Shown one piece after another: positions 48,581-58,252 of a stretch of DNA of 64,000 nucleotides. This DNA comes from an uncultured Opitutaceae bacterium. GTDB taxonomy: Bacteria > Verrucomicrobiota > Verrucomicrobiia > Opitutales > Opitutaceae. The notes under the pieces are model-generated. The model ran no database searches and had not been told where the DNA came from. It worked only from the letters and a program-made list of their open reading frames with translations. The translations under genes were made by a program, and so were the position numbers. The stretch covers positions 1 through 64,000 of the forward strand of contig CAITEC010000118.1 in the NCBI GenBank assembly GCA_903891325.1, read 5' to 3'. The first letter of the stretch is position 1, and every line of letters starts with the position of its first letter.

Positions 48581-51259
48581 TCAGGTGCCGGGGGTCACCG
48601 ACGTGCTCGTGGTGTCCGTAGGCAGGGTGTTGGGCGTCGTCGGCGTGGCGGTGATCGTTGTTCCCGTGGTGCCGGTCGCCGTGCCGCTCGAGTCGCCGGA
48701 ATTGGTCGTGCCGAAGGTCACGGTCGTCGTCGAGCCGCTGAGATTGTTGGCGACATCAACCAGGTTTCCGCCCGCCAGTTTCTCGACGATGATCGACGTG
48801 CCCTGGACGACTCCGGCGCTGGAGGCCGTGGAGGAGGTCGAGGTGCCGCTGGTGATGGTGGCGATGGTGTCGGCCGCGACGCTCGCAGCCGCCGAGACCG
48901 CCGCCGAGGAGGCGGCGGAGGACTGGGATGCCTGGGAGCCGCTCGCCACCGATCCGGCGGAGGCGGTCACGGTCGCGGCGGCGCTGGAGGCGGACGCCAG
49001 CGCACCCTGGGTCACGGTCGCCTCGGACTGGCCCGACGCCACGGCCACCGCCGTCGTGATCGCGGCCGCCGAGCCCGGGGATGCGGCGGAAATGGTCGCC
49101 GCGAGCAGTCCGGAGGCCGTTCCGCCCGAGGCGGAGAGGTTCTGCTGGATGAACTGCATGAGCGCGGTGGCGACCGGGACGGCCTGGGAGGGCGCGGTGG
49201 TCGTCACGGCGGCGCCGAGCGCGGCCGCGGTCTGGGAGACGGCGGTGCTTGAGAGGGCAACCGGGCTGGCGACCGTGATCTGCTGCATGACGGCAGCGGC
49301 GACCGGGCCGGCCTGCGCGGGCGTCGAGGCGGTGACGGCCGCCGCGAGCGTCGCTCCCTGCTGGGTGAGGGCCGCGGTTCCGGCCTGGGGGTTGGCCTGG
49401 GCGATCGCCTGCATCAGGGCTCCGGAGACCGGCCCGGCCTGCGCGGGGACGGAGACGGACATCGCGGCCGCGATGCTGGAGGCGGCCTGGGTCAGTGCGG
49501 AAATGGACTGGCCGGGGTTCTGGCCGGCGGACACCTGGAGGACCGCGGTGGCCACCTGCGCGGACTGGGAGGGGGAGGAACTTCCCGCGGCGGCGGCGAT
49601 CGTCGTGGCCTGGGACGGGGAATTGCGGGTGAGGGCCGCGGCGACCTGCGCAGCCTGCGCGGGAACGGCGGAAACGGTTGCCGCGGTCACCGACGCGGCC
49701 GCACCGGTGGTGTTGCCGGCGGTCGATGCGCCCGGGGAATTGACCGCGGACATCGCCTCGGTGGCAAAGCGGGAGGCCTGGGTGGGCATGGCCGCGGCGG
49801 CCACCCCGACGACCTGGGAGATGAGGTTGATGGCGGACGCGGAGGGGAGGCTTCCGATGTTGTTCTGGACGATGGTGGAGACGGTATTTACAGCGGTCCG
49901 GAGGACGCGGGCGATCGCGGGATTCTCGGCGACCGCCTGGCTCAGGGGAATCGGGGGCTGCGCCTGGCCGCTTGCCGAGGTGATGGTTATGTTGCCCGCG
50001 GCAATCGAGTAGGAGGTGCCCGAGGGCGTGACGAAGGTCACGCTGTCGGCCGTGGCGGCGACCGAGAAATCGTTGGCCGTCACGGAAACGGAGAACGAGG
50101 TGCCGTGCGCGGTGGCGATGCCGTTGGGCGTCCGGACCCCGTAGTTGTCGATCTTCCGCTTCGCCGGGTCGGGATCCAGGACGGAGACCAGGGTTCCCCG
50201 CTTCAGGTCGAGGAGCGCGGTCTGCTTCTGCACCGTGCCTCCGGACGTCGCGGTGGCAAGTTTCTCGATCACCACCCGGGCGTCCGACTTGATGTCGGAA
50301 AGCGCCCCGGGAAAGGGCTGCAGGTAGACCTCGGCGTCCGTCGAGGTCGTTATGATCGCGCCCTGGGCAAGCTTGGTTCCGGAAACCAGCGGGACGACAG
50401 CGCCGTCCGAGCCGGATTGCGACGTGGCCTCGCCGACGACGGTCAGGACAACCGCCTCACCCGGGATCGTGACAATGGGACTGTTTGAGGTGAACCCGGG
50501 CTGCGAACCGGTGCTGCCGCCGCCCACCACGGCGCCCTGGGTGGGAACAGGCCCCGGAGCCTTAGCCCCGGGTTGGGCCGCCGCGGCCCCGTTGACCGTG
50601 TCCTCGGCCGAGGAGGCCAGGGTGATCTGGCCGGTGAGGGTGTAGCGAATGTACGCCTGCTCGCTGGACTTGATGCGGGTGCCGATCGACGTGAAATTCC
50701 CGTCCGCACCGCGGACCTGGATGCTGGCGGCGCCGGTGACCAGCGCGAAATGGGTCTGCTTCTCGGTGACCTCGATGAACGCCTTTTCGCCGCCGGGCTG
50801 CCCGTTGAGGACCGACACCCGCGAATGCTCGGTTTCGAAGATCAGCCTGGTGCCGCTGAGCAACTGGGGGGTGCTGATGACGATGCGGCCCGTGCCGACG
50901 GTGACCAGCGTATCGGAATTCGACGGCTCGATCAGCAGGTTGTTATTCGGGAGAAAGGGCTGCTGCTCAAACTTGTTGATCTTGAAGGCGGTCTTCTCGT
51001 CAAGGAAGAGAGTCGTCTCGTTTGAGAGGACCAGGGTTGCGTTTCCGCCCGGAAAGGACCTCAGGCGCGCCCCGCGCGCCAGGACGACGTCACCCTTCCT
51101 CAGGTCGAATATCCGGCTTTCGGACACGCACTCAACCCGTCCCGAGACCCTGCTCACGTAAAACTTCCCCAGAAGATTCTCCTTGGTTTCCGCCAACGCA
51201 AACTGGGGCACCACCAGAAGTAAGATGCCAATTGCCAGCAGTTTAATATTAATTTTCAT
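48581..51259 (-). CDS. secreted FecR-domain protein with Ala-rich repeats
   Basis: Protein of 892 residues. A signal peptide (IKLLAIGILLLVVPQFALA) comes first. FecR-type domain 1 lies near 25-140 (GRVECVSESRIFDLRKGDVV) and a second near 270-395 (LDLKRGTLVSVLDPD, RTPNGIATAHGTSFSVSV). From about 440 to 800 come degenerate repeats of some 45 residues with the core STPAQAGPVAAAVMQ, followed by a Thr/Ser-rich tail. The Met at 51259 is preferred. It is the first gene of the polysaccharide operon and may be a scaffold or surface protein. The first codons are unusually AT-rich. Confidence 0.72.
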   Translation of the reverse strand: MKINIKLLAIGILLLVVPQFALAETKENLLGKFYVSRVSGRVECVSESRIFDLRKGDVVLARGARLRSFPGGNATLVLSNETTLFLDEKTAFKINKFEQQPFLPNNNLLIEPSNSDTLVTVGTGRIVISTPQLLSGTRLIFETEHSRVSVLNGQPGGEKAFIEVTEKQTHFALVTGAASIQVRGADGNFTSIGTRIKSSEQAYIRYTLTGQITLASSAEDTVNGAAAAQPGAKAPGPVPTQGAVVGGGSTGSQPGFTSNSPIVTIPGEAVVLTVVGEATSQSGSDGAVVPLVSGTKLAQGAIITTSTDAEVYLQPFPGALSDIKSDARVVIEKLATATSGGTVQKQTALLDLKRGTLVSVLDPDPAKRKIDNYGVRTPNGIATAHGTSFSVSVTANDFSVAATADSVTFVTPSGTSYSIAAGNITITSASGQAQPPIPLSQAVAENPAIARVLRTAVNTVSTIVQNNIGSLPSASAINLISQVVGVAAAAMPTQASRFATEAMSAVNSPGASTAGNTTGAAASVTAATVSAVPAQAAQVAAALTRNSPSQATTIAAAAGSSSPSQSAQVATAVLQVSAGQNPGQSISALTQAASSIAAAMSVSVPAQAGPVSGALMQAIAQANPQAGTAALTQQGATLAAAVTASTPAQAGPVAAAVMQQITVASPVALSSTAVSQTAAALGAAVTTTAPSQAVPVATALMQFIQQNLSASGGTASGLLAATISAASPGSAAAITTAVAVASGQSEATVTQGALASASSAAATVTASAGSVASGSQASQSSAASSAAVSAAASVAADTIATITSGTSTSSTASSAGVVQGTSIIVEKLAGGNLVDVANNLSGSTTTVTFGTTNSGDSSGTATGTTGTTITATPTTPNTLPTDTTSTSVTPGT

Positions 51260-51381
51260 TTCCGTACGGGATTCGGGATCACATTGCGGGCACATCTAGG
51301 GTGTTTTCCCTAGGCACTGCAACAATAATAAGGTAACTCACTCTCCCTCAGGATGAAATAAGTAAAGATACGTAGGACGTG

Positions 51382-53955
51382 TCAGGACTCCAGGACCAGG
51401 TTCAGGATTCGGTTGGGCACGTAGATGACCTTCTTGATCGTTTTGCCGTCCAGATAGGGTGCGACCCGGGAATTTCCCCTTGCCGCGGCAATGGCATCGG
51501 CTTCCGAAAGCCCGAGCGCAACAAGCGCGTCGCCGCGGTGCTTCCCGTTAACCTGGAAGACCAGCTTGGCGGACTGGGCGCGGACCTGCTCCGGATCAAA
51601 GCGCGGCCAGCCCGCGGAATGGATAGGGGAGGCCCCCCCGAGGCGCGCCCAAAGCTCCTCCGCCATGTGGGGCGCGAAGGGTGCCAGGACTTGGAGGAGG
51701 GCTCGGACGGTCGAGGTTCGCACCGCCGGCGCCTTTTGCAGGGCATTTGCAAAGACCATCATCTGGGAGATCGCCGTGTTGAAGCGCAGCGCCTCGATGT
51801 CGTCGCCGACCTTGCGGATCGTCTCGTGCAGCAGCCTCGGGAGATCCCCGGGCTCCTCCGCGTCGTCGGAAATCTTGGCGTTGCGCGCGCCGTCCTCCCC
51901 GATGCATTCGCGCCAGACCTTCTGGAGGAAGCGGTAAACTCCCTCGATCCCGCGCGGGTTCCAGGGCTTCATTGCGTCCAGGGGCCCGAGGAACATGAGG
52001 TAGAGCCGGAGGGCGTCCGTACCGTGGGTTGCGGTCGTGATCTCCGGGTTCGCGACATTCCCGCGGCTCTTCGACATCTTTTCGCCATCCTCGCCGAGGA
52101 TGATTCCCTGGTGAAACAAGCGGGTGAAGGGCTCGGACTGCGGGACGACGCCCATGTCGAAGAGGACCTTGTGCCAGAAGCGCGCGTAGAGAAGGTGAAG
52201 GACGGCGTGCTCCGCGCCGCCGACATAGAGGTCCGGGACGCCCCAGTAGCGCAGCGCCTCCGGGGAGGCCAGGGCCCTGTCGTTCCGCGGGTCGACAAAG
52301 CGCAGGTAGTACCAGCAGGAACCCGCCCACTGGGGCATCGTATTGGTCTCGCGCCGGGCGCGGATCCACGACGGGCCCGCGGGCCGGGGGCCGGAGGCGG
52401 GGACCGCGGCGCCGGTCTCGTGGTCATACCAGATCTCAAGCCAGTCGGGCACATTGGCCAGCGCGCTCTCGCCGTCGCCGCTGGGCAGGTAGGACTGGAC
52501 CTCGGGCAGGCGAAGGGGCAGCGCGGACTCGGGGAGCGGCAGGGCGAAGAGGGTCACGCCGCCGCTCGTGTACTGGACCGGGACGGCGGGAACGCCCGCG
52601 GGGCGGGCTGCGACGGCCCGGCGATAGTCCGCCTCGCTCGTCCAGACGATCGGGATCGGTTCGCCCCAGTAGCGCTGCCGCGAGAAAAGCCAGTCGCGCA
52701 GCTTGTAATTGACGGCCTCCTTCGCGGCGCCGCGGGCGGCAAGGTCCGCGGTTATCCGGCGCTTGGCCTCCCGCCACGGAAGGCCCTCGTAGCCCGGTGA
52801 ATTCACCAGGCTTCCGTCTCCGGTGAAGGGCAGGGCGTCGGGACCCTCGGCGGGCGCGATCACCCGCGGCGTGGGCAGGCCGTATTTGAGCGCAAAGGCG
52901 TAGTCGCGCTCGTCGTGGGCCGGGACGGCCATGATCGCGCCGGTCCCGTATCCCATCAGCACATAATCGGCGATCCAGACGGGCACGCGCGCGCCATTGG
53001 CCGGGTTGATGGCATGGCCGCCGGTGAAGACACCGGACTTGTCCTTGGCCAGGTCGGTGCGCTGCAGGTCGCTCTTTGCGGCGGCCTGCCGGCGGAATGC
53101 CTCGACCTCGGCGCGGCGGTCCGGCGTTGTGAGCGCGTCGACGAGGGGGTGCTCGGGGGCGAGCACCATGAAGGTGCAGCCAAAGAGGGTGTCGGGGCGC
53201 GTCGTGAACACCCTGAGCTGCCCGAGGGACGCGGGCTCGAGCCCGAAGAGAACCTCGGCGCCCTCGCTGCGGCCGATCCAGCTCTCCTGCATGCGTTTTG
53301 TCGAGTCCGGCCAGTTGACGTCCTTCAGGTCCGCGAGAAGCCGCTCGGCATAGGCGGTGATGCGCAGGACCCACTGGCGCAGGTTCCGGCGCTCGACCGG
53401 GTAGCCGCCCACCTCGCTGCGCCCGTCGACGATTTCCTCGTTGGCCAGGACCGTCCGCATTTCCGGGCACCACCAGACGGGGCGCTCATCCACGTACGCG
53501 AGGCCGCGGCTGAAGAGCTGGAGGAAGATCCACTGGGTCCACCGGAAGTAGGCCGGATCGGTCGTGTCCACCTCGCGTTCCCAGTCGTAGGAGTAGCCGA
53601 ACGCCTTGATCTGGCGCTTGAAATTCCGGATGTTATTCTGCGTGTTCGCCGCCGGATGGGTTCCGGTTTTCACCGCGTGCTGCTCGGCGGGCAGGCCGAA
53701 GGCGTCCCATCCCATGGGATGGAGGACGTTGAACCCCCGGGCGCGCCGGTAGCGCGCGATGATGTCCGTGGGGGTGTAGTTGGCATGGTGCCCCACGTGC
53801 AGACCGGCGCCGGAGGGATAGGGAAACATGTCCAGGACGTAGTACTTCGGCGCGTCCGCTCCGGTGAGCGCGCGGAAGGAGTGATTTTCGTCCCAGAAAG
53901 ATTGCCAGTGGCGCTCAATCCCCTGAAAGTCGTATTCTTTGCACGTGGTGGGCAT
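51382..53955 (-). CDS. leuS: leucyl-tRNA synthetase
   Basis: Class Ia synthetase of 857 residues that charges tRNA-Leu. The HIGH motif is in GLHVGHHANYTPTDII, the KMSKS motif in GEKMSKSRGNV. The CP1 editing region contains the threonine-rich VFTTRPDTLFGCTFMVLAPE and the GTGAIMAVPAHDERD motifs. Complete at both ends. Its ATG lies only 17 bp from the divergent TTG start of the HtrA gene, so the two promoters must overlap the coding regions. Upstream of its terminator is the 122-bp gap before the EPS operon. Confidence 0.97.
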   Translation of the reverse strand: MPTTCKEYDFQGIERHWQSFWDENHSFRALTGADAPKYYVLDMFPYPSGAGLHVGHHANYTPTDIIARYRRARGFNVLHPMGWDAFGLPAEQHAVKTGTHPAANTQNNIRNFKRQIKAFGYSYDWEREVDTTDPAYFRWTQWIFLQLFSRGLAYVDERPVWWCPEMRTVLANEEIVDGRSEVGGYPVERRNLRQWVLRITAYAERLLADLKDVNWPDSTKRMQESWIGRSEGAEVLFGLEPASLGQLRVFTTRPDTLFGCTFMVLAPEHPLVDALTTPDRRAEVEAFRRQAAAKSDLQRTDLAKDKSGVFTGGHAINPANGARVPVWIADYVLMGYGTGAIMAVPAHDERDYAFALKYGLPTPRVIAPAEGPDALPFTGDGSLVNSPGYEGLPWREAKRRITADLAARGAAKEAVNYKLRDWLFSRQRYWGEPIPIVWTSEADYRRAVAARPAGVPAVPVQYTSGGVTLFALPLPESALPLRLPEVQSYLPSGDGESALANVPDWLEIWYDHETGAAVPASGPRPAGPSWIRARRETNTMPQWAGSCWYYLRFVDPRNDRALASPEALRYWGVPDLYVGGAEHAVLHLLYARFWHKVLFDMGVVPQSEPFTRLFHQGIILGEDGEKMSKSRGNVANPEITTATHGTDALRLYLMFLGPLDAMKPWNPRGIEGVYRFLQKVWRECIGEDGARNAKISDDAEEPGDLPRLLHETIRKVGDDIEALRFNTAISQMMVFANALQKAPAVRTSTVRALLQVLAPFAPHMAEELWARLGGASPIHSAGWPRFDPEQVRAQSAKLVFQVNGKHRGDALVALGLSEADAIAAARGNSRVAPYLDGKTIKKVIYVPNRILNLVLES

Positions 53956-53972
53956 CGCTTGAACCAGTCACC

Positions 53973-55331
53973 TTGAACCTTTCACTCCCCCGGTCAACCG
54001 CGCACCTGCTGCGCCTTCTGATCCTCGGCGCGGCCGCGCTCGCACCGGTCCTTGCGGCGGCGGGAATGGGCAGGGGATTCAACCAGCTCCTGGACTCCGT
54101 GGTCCGCATCGACGTCCGCGAGGTCGATTACGACGGGGGAGCGCGCCGCTTCCAGGCAAGCATCGGCTCCGGGGTGCTGCTCTCGTCCGACGGGCTGGTC
54201 CTGACCAACGCCCATGTCGCCAGCCCGCGCGCCGTTGAGATCACGATAACGCTGGCGAGCCTCGAGCGGGTGGGCGCGAGGCTGGTCGGTTGGGACCACT
54301 GGACGGACCTGGCTCTTCTCCGGCTGGACATGGGGGAGGTCAGGCGCCGCCGGCTCAAGCTCACCCACGGGGAGTTCGGGGACAGCGACCGGCTCTTCCC
54401 CGGGGAGACCGTCTACGCCGTCGGGACCCCGTTCGGGCTGACCCGGACGGTCACCCGGGGAATCATCTCAAACTCAAACCGCTATTTTGAGGACGACAAC
54501 GGCGTCAATGGCTACGAGACGGGCGCGTTCAACACCTGGCTGCAGACCGATGCGGCCATCAACCCCGGGAACTCCGGCGGCCCGCTTGTGACCGAGGACG
54601 GCAGGATCGTCGGCATAACCTCGCGGGGATACCTGGGTGCGAACAACCTGGGCTTCGCGATCCCGGCGAATGTCGCGAAGGGAATCGTGGCGGGGCTCGT
54701 CCAGACCGGGACCATCACGCGAAGCTATGTGGGGATCGTGCCGAAGGCCCTGCAGGATTTCGAGGGATTCTACGCCCTGGCCCTGGACACCGGGATGCTG
54801 ATCGACAGCGTCGACCCGGGCTCGCCCGCGGCGCGCGCGGGGCTGCTGGGGGGGGACGTCCTCCTGGCGATCAATGGCCGGAAGGTGGACGGGCGCTTTC
54901 CCGAGCAGCTGCCCCCGATCCAGAACCTGATCGCGAGCCAGCCCGTCGGCTCCGTCCTTGTCCTGACGCTGAAGCGCGGGACCCGCGTGAGCGACGCCAG
55001 CGTGGTCACCGAGAGGCTCGAGAGCAGCATGGGGGAGGAGTCGGTCCTCGACGCCTGGGGCCTAAGCGTGCGGAAGGTCTCGCGGACCTTCGCCCGCGAG
55101 AACCAGCTCCCCGACGACACGGGGGTGCTTGTCATCGGCATCCATCCGGGTTTTCCTGCCGACGCCGCCGGCATCCAGGCCGGAGACCTTGTGACCAAGA
55201 TCAACGAAAAGCCCCTGACATCGATCGATGTCGTCAACCAGGCCCAGGCCGCGTACGCCGCGAAGCCGGGCCCGACGCTCCTTGAGACGGTGCGCGACCG
55301 CCGCGTCTCCCTTTACATATTGAAACCATGA
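53973..55331 (+). CDS. HtrA/DegP-type serine protease
   Basis: Periplasmic S1C protease of 452 residues. The start is TTG, needed to include the signal peptide (LLRLLILGAAALAPVLAAA). The triad is His81 (LTNAHVAS), Asp112 (WTDLALLRL) and Ser201 (INPGNSGGPL). Two PDZ domains follow: one near 260-345 (VDPGSPAARAGLLGGDVLLA) and one near 375-440 (HPGFPADAAGIQAGDLVTKI). Quality control of envelope proteins is the expected role. The stop overlaps the start of a catalytically dead paralogue, so the two proteins are probably made together. Confidence 0.92.
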   Translation: MNLSLPRSTAHLLRLLILGAAALAPVLAAAGMGRGFNQLLDSVVRIDVREVDYDGGARRFQASIGSGVLLSSDGLVLTNAHVASPRAVEITITLASLERVGARLVGWDHWTDLALLRLDMGEVRRRRLKLTHGEFGDSDRLFPGETVYAVGTPFGLTRTVTRGIISNSNRYFEDDNGVNGYETGAFNTWLQTDAAINPGNSGGPLVTEDGRIVGITSRGYLGANNLGFAIPANVAKGIVAGLVQTGTITRSYVGIVPKALQDFEGFYALALDTGMLIDSVDPGSPAARAGLLGGDVLLAINGRKVDGRFPEQLPPIQNLIASQPVGSVLVLTLKRGTRVSDASVVTERLESSMGEESVLDAWGLSVRKVSRTFARENQLPDDTGVLVIGIHPGFPADAAGIQAGDLVTKINEKPLTSIDVVNQAQAAYAAKPGPTLLETVRDRRVSLYILKP

Positions 55332-56731
55332 TGCCCGTGTCCGGTCGACGGGCCGCCGCCCTTTTCATCATCCTTGCCGCCGCCTGCCGGATGCGGGGCG
55401 CCGACATCCCGGCCCTTCTCGCGGAGCGCGTCAGGAGCGTCGTGGCGGTCGAATACTTCACTGAGACGGAGAGCGAGCGCCGGACGACCGTCGCCTACGG
55501 GACGGTCATCGACGACCGGGGAACGATCATCCTGCCGCCCGGCGCGATCGACGGGCACGTGCCCCCGGCCCAGCTGAAGGACTTCAAGGTCTTCGTCCCG
55601 GGAGACCCGTCCAACGGCGCGGGAACCTACCTGGGGCAGGACGCCTACACCGGGTGGCACTTTGTGCGGGCCGACGAGAAGATCCGGGAGAGGCTTGTGC
55701 CGGTGACCCGGTTCGCGGCGGCGCGTCATGCGCCGGTCCCCGTCCTGGGCGACGAGGTCTGGGGAATCGGCCTGCGGCCGCTTGAGGAGGACTTCATGCC
55801 CTACTACCTCGGCAGCCACCTCGCGCTCGTCCAGTCGCTGCCGCAGCTCACCGGGGAAGCCCAGCAGGAAGTGGCCGGACCGGGGCTCCCGGTGTTCAAC
55901 CGCGACGGGGTGCTGGTCGGCCTTGGCCTTAATTCGGGCGGCCAACCCTACGTGCTGTACTCGCAGGCCAACCGGGGCGGGGCGCCCGTCTACCTTGTCG
56001 ACGTCGAGGAGAGCAGCCTTTTCCTGCTTGCCGGGGAGGTCCTGCCCTACCTCAACCGCATCCCGGGTCGGGTGGACGGCCGCCCGCTCGCCTGGCTGGG
56101 CGCGGACGGGCTCGCGCCCATGGACAGGGACGTCGCCGACTTCCTGAAGCTTGGCGGGCATTCCGGCGCCGTGGTCAGCGAGGTGCTGGAGGGGAGCCCC
56201 GCGGAGAGGGCCGGGATGAAGGACCACGACATCATCATCGCGATCGACGGCAGCCCGCTGCCGGTGTTCCGCCCGACCCGCTACGTCACCGAATATGTGG
56301 ACCGCGAGGTCGAGCGGCGGCGGCCCGGTGACGTGATGACCCTGACGGTCCTGCGGGGATCGGAGCGGCTCACCCTGATGGCGACGCTCGGGGACCAGCC
56401 GACCCTCATCCGGGAGGCCAAGCGGAAGTATTTTGACCGGATCGGATTCACGGCGCGCGAGTTTGTCTACGGGGACGCCGTCGACCGTCGGACCCGGGTC
56501 GTCAACTCGGCCGGGGTCATCGTGCACTACGTGAAGCCGAACACCCCCGCGTCAATCGCCGGGCTCGAGCCCGACGACTGGATCAAGGACATCGACGGGG
56601 TGGCCGTCCGATCCTTCGCCGACGCCGTGGATAAACTCTCGGCGATCGAGTTCGACCCGCTCCGCTCCGAGTTCGTGCTCCTGGTCAGCCGGGGAGGGGA
56701 CACCGCCGTCCTTCACGTTAAGCTCAAGTAG
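55328..56731 (+). CDS. catalytically dead HtrA-like PDZ protein
   Basis: Paralogue of the upstream HtrA, 467 residues, with a signal peptide (AALFIILAAACRMRGA). The protease-like domain is kept, but the catalytic positions are lost. Where HtrA has TNAH this protein has PPGA (near residue 73). Where it has TDL this has TGW. The GNSGGPL loop is replaced by GPGLPVF. Two PDZ domains remain: near 255-340 (LEGSPAERAGMKDHDIIIAI) and near 395-455 (TPASIAGLEPDDWIKDIDG). It may be a regulator, adaptor or hetero-oligomer partner of the active protease. Confidence 0.85.
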   Translation: MMPVSGRRAAALFIILAAACRMRGADIPALLAERVRSVVAVEYFTETESERRTTVAYGTVIDDRGTIILPPGAIDGHVPPAQLKDFKVFVPGDPSNGAGTYLGQDAYTGWHFVRADEKIRERLVPVTRFAAARHAPVPVLGDEVWGIGLRPLEEDFMPYYLGSHLALVQSLPQLTGEAQQEVAGPGLPVFNRDGVLVGLGLNSGGQPYVLYSQANRGGAPVYLVDVEESSLFLLAGEVLPYLNRIPGRVDGRPLAWLGADGLAPMDRDVADFLKLGGHSGAVVSEVLEGSPAERAGMKDHDIIIAIDGSPLPVFRPTRYVTEYVDREVERRRPGDVMTLTVLRGSERLTLMATLGDQPTLIREAKRKYFDRIGFTAREFVYGDAVDRRTRVVNSAGVIVHYVKPNTPASIAGLEPDDWIKDIDGVAVRSFADAVDKLSAIEFDPLRSEFVLLVSRGGDTAVLHVKLK

Positions 56732-56753
56732 GCACGCCACGGAGACTCATCCC

Positions 56754-57344
56754 ATGTTCACCGGAATCGTAGAGGAGGCAGGCAGGATCATTTCCTTCGA
56801 GCCGGGCGCCCGGGCCTGGAGCCTGCGGGTGGCCGCCCGGATCGTCGACGGGGGGACGGCGGTGGGCGACAGCATCGCGGTGAACGGATGCTGCCTCACG
56901 GCCGTGGCGGTCTCGCCCGGGGTGCTCGGCTTCGACCTGCTCGAGGAATCCCGGCGCCTGACCAATTTCGCGGCGCTTGGCGCCGGCGCGGCGGTGAATC
57001 TCGAGCGGAGCCTCCGCCACGACGGCCGCATCGGCGGGCACTTTGTGACCGGGCATGTCGACGGGCTGGGCAGGGTCGCGGTGTTCGAGCAGCGCGGGGC
57101 CGATCACTACCTGCGCGTGGAGGTCCCGAAGGGAGGCGGGAGGCACCTGGTCCTGAAGGGGAGCATCGCGGTCGACGGGGTCTCGCTGACCATCGCGGAG
57201 GTGGAGGGCGACGCCTTTGCCGTCTGGCTCATTCCGCACACCCTGGGCGCAACAAACCTTGGCGGGCTCCGGGTCGGAAGCCCTGTGAACATTGAATTCG
57301 ACCTCCTGGGAAAATACGTGGAGAAGCTGCTCGGCCGTGCGTAA
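56754..57344 (+). CDS. ribE: riboflavin synthase alpha chain
   Basis: Dismutates two 6,7-dimethyl-8-ribityllumazines to riboflavin. The 196-residue protein has the two lumazine-binding repeats. Repeat 1 is MFTGIVEEAGRI with DSIAVNGCCLTAV, repeat 2 has GHFVTGHVDG, then KGSIAVDGVSLTIAEV. Complete and of standard length. It lies 22 bp behind the HtrA-like gene and overlaps the glycosylase gene by 8 bp, so it is in one operon with them, although no functional link to proteases is evident. Confidence 0.95.
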   Translation: MFTGIVEEAGRIISFEPGARAWSLRVAARIVDGGTAVGDSIAVNGCCLTAVAVSPGVLGFDLLEESRRLTNFAALGAGAAVNLERSLRHDGRIGGHFVTGHVDGLGRVAVFEQRGADHYLRVEVPKGGGRHLVLKGSIAVDGVSLTIAEVEGDAFAVWLIPHTLGATNLGGLRVGSPVNIEFDLLGKYVEKLLGRA

Positions 57345-58242
57345 TTCAATCCAGGCGCTTTCCGACGAACTGCGGCGGCTCAAGGAGGCCGGCGTCAAGA
57401 CGCTGCCCGTTTCCGAGGCGAGCGTGAAGGCGCTCGCCGCGGCCGTAAGGCGCCGCGCCGGGGCCTCCGCGCCCGCGGCACCGGCACCGGCGATCCGCCC
57501 GGCCCGGGTGGCCGCGGCGAAGGCGAGCCCGGCCCCCGAACCGGCCGCCGCGGAGCCCAAGGCGTCACTTCCTCCTCCTCCGGCATTCGAGCTGCCGGCA
57601 GGCGACAAGCCGTCGCGCTGGGCCGCCCTGGGGGACCGGGTGCGGGGCGACCCGACCTGCCTCGCGCATGTGCGGCCCGGGAAAAAGATCGTGCTGGGCG
57701 TCGGCAACCTCGATGCGAAGATCATGTTCGTGGGCGAGGCCCCCGGGGCCGACGAGGAGATCCAGGGCGAGCCCTTCGTGGGCGCCGCCGGGCAGCTTCT
57801 CAACCGGATGATCGCGGGCATGGGCCTGTCCCGGGGCGATGTCTACATCGGCAATATCATGAACTGGAGGCCGGAACTCCCGCTCGGGCCGGGGGGCACC
57901 CAAGTGGGAAACCGGCCGCCGACCCCGGAGGAGATGGCGTATTGCCTGCCCTATCTGCGGGCTCAAATCGACATCGTGTCTCCCGCGCTCCTGGTCGCAC
58001 TTGGCGCCACGGCGGCCCAGGGCCTCCTCGGGGCGGGCACGTTCAAGGCGCTTGGCGAGATCCGGGGGCAATGGCGCGAGTTCCAGGGCCGTCCGCTCAT
58101 GATCACCTATCACCCGAGCTACATCCTGCGGAACCAGTCGAACCGATCGAAGCGGGTGATCTGGGAGGATTTCCTGAAGGTGATGGAGCGCGCCGGTCTC
58201 GCGATCTCGGGGAAGCAGCGGGGTTATTTCCTGGAGAAGTGA
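57337..58242 (+). CDS. uracil-DNA glycosylase, family 4/5-like
   Basis: Protein of 301 residues from a GTG start overlapping ribE. It removes uracil from DNA as the first step of base excision repair. The active-site motif A is GEAPGADEEIQGEPFVGAAG, and motif B is ITYHPSYILRNQ. A 90-residue N-terminal extension is rich in Ala and Pro and probably disordered. The four cysteines of the classic Fe-S family 4 enzyme are not all visible, so cluster binding is uncertain. Convergent with the HPt gene; both stop codons lie within a 16-bp palindrome at 58240-58255. Confidence 0.88.
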   Translation: MRNSIQALSDELRRLKEAGVKTLPVSEASVKALAAAVRRRAGASAPAAPAPAIRPARVAAAKASPAPEPAAAEPKASLPPPPAFELPAGDKPSRWAALGDRVRGDPTCLAHVRPGKKIVLGVGNLDAKIMFVGEAPGADEEIQGEPFVGAAGQLLNRMIAGMGLSRGDVYIGNIMNWRPELPLGPGGTQVGNRPPTPEEMAYCLPYLRAQIDIVSPALLVALGATAAQGLLGAGTFKALGEIRGQWREFQGRPLMITYHPSYILRNQSNRSKRVIWEDFLKVMERAGLAISGKQRGYFLEK

Positions 58243-58252
58243 CCGCGGCCGG

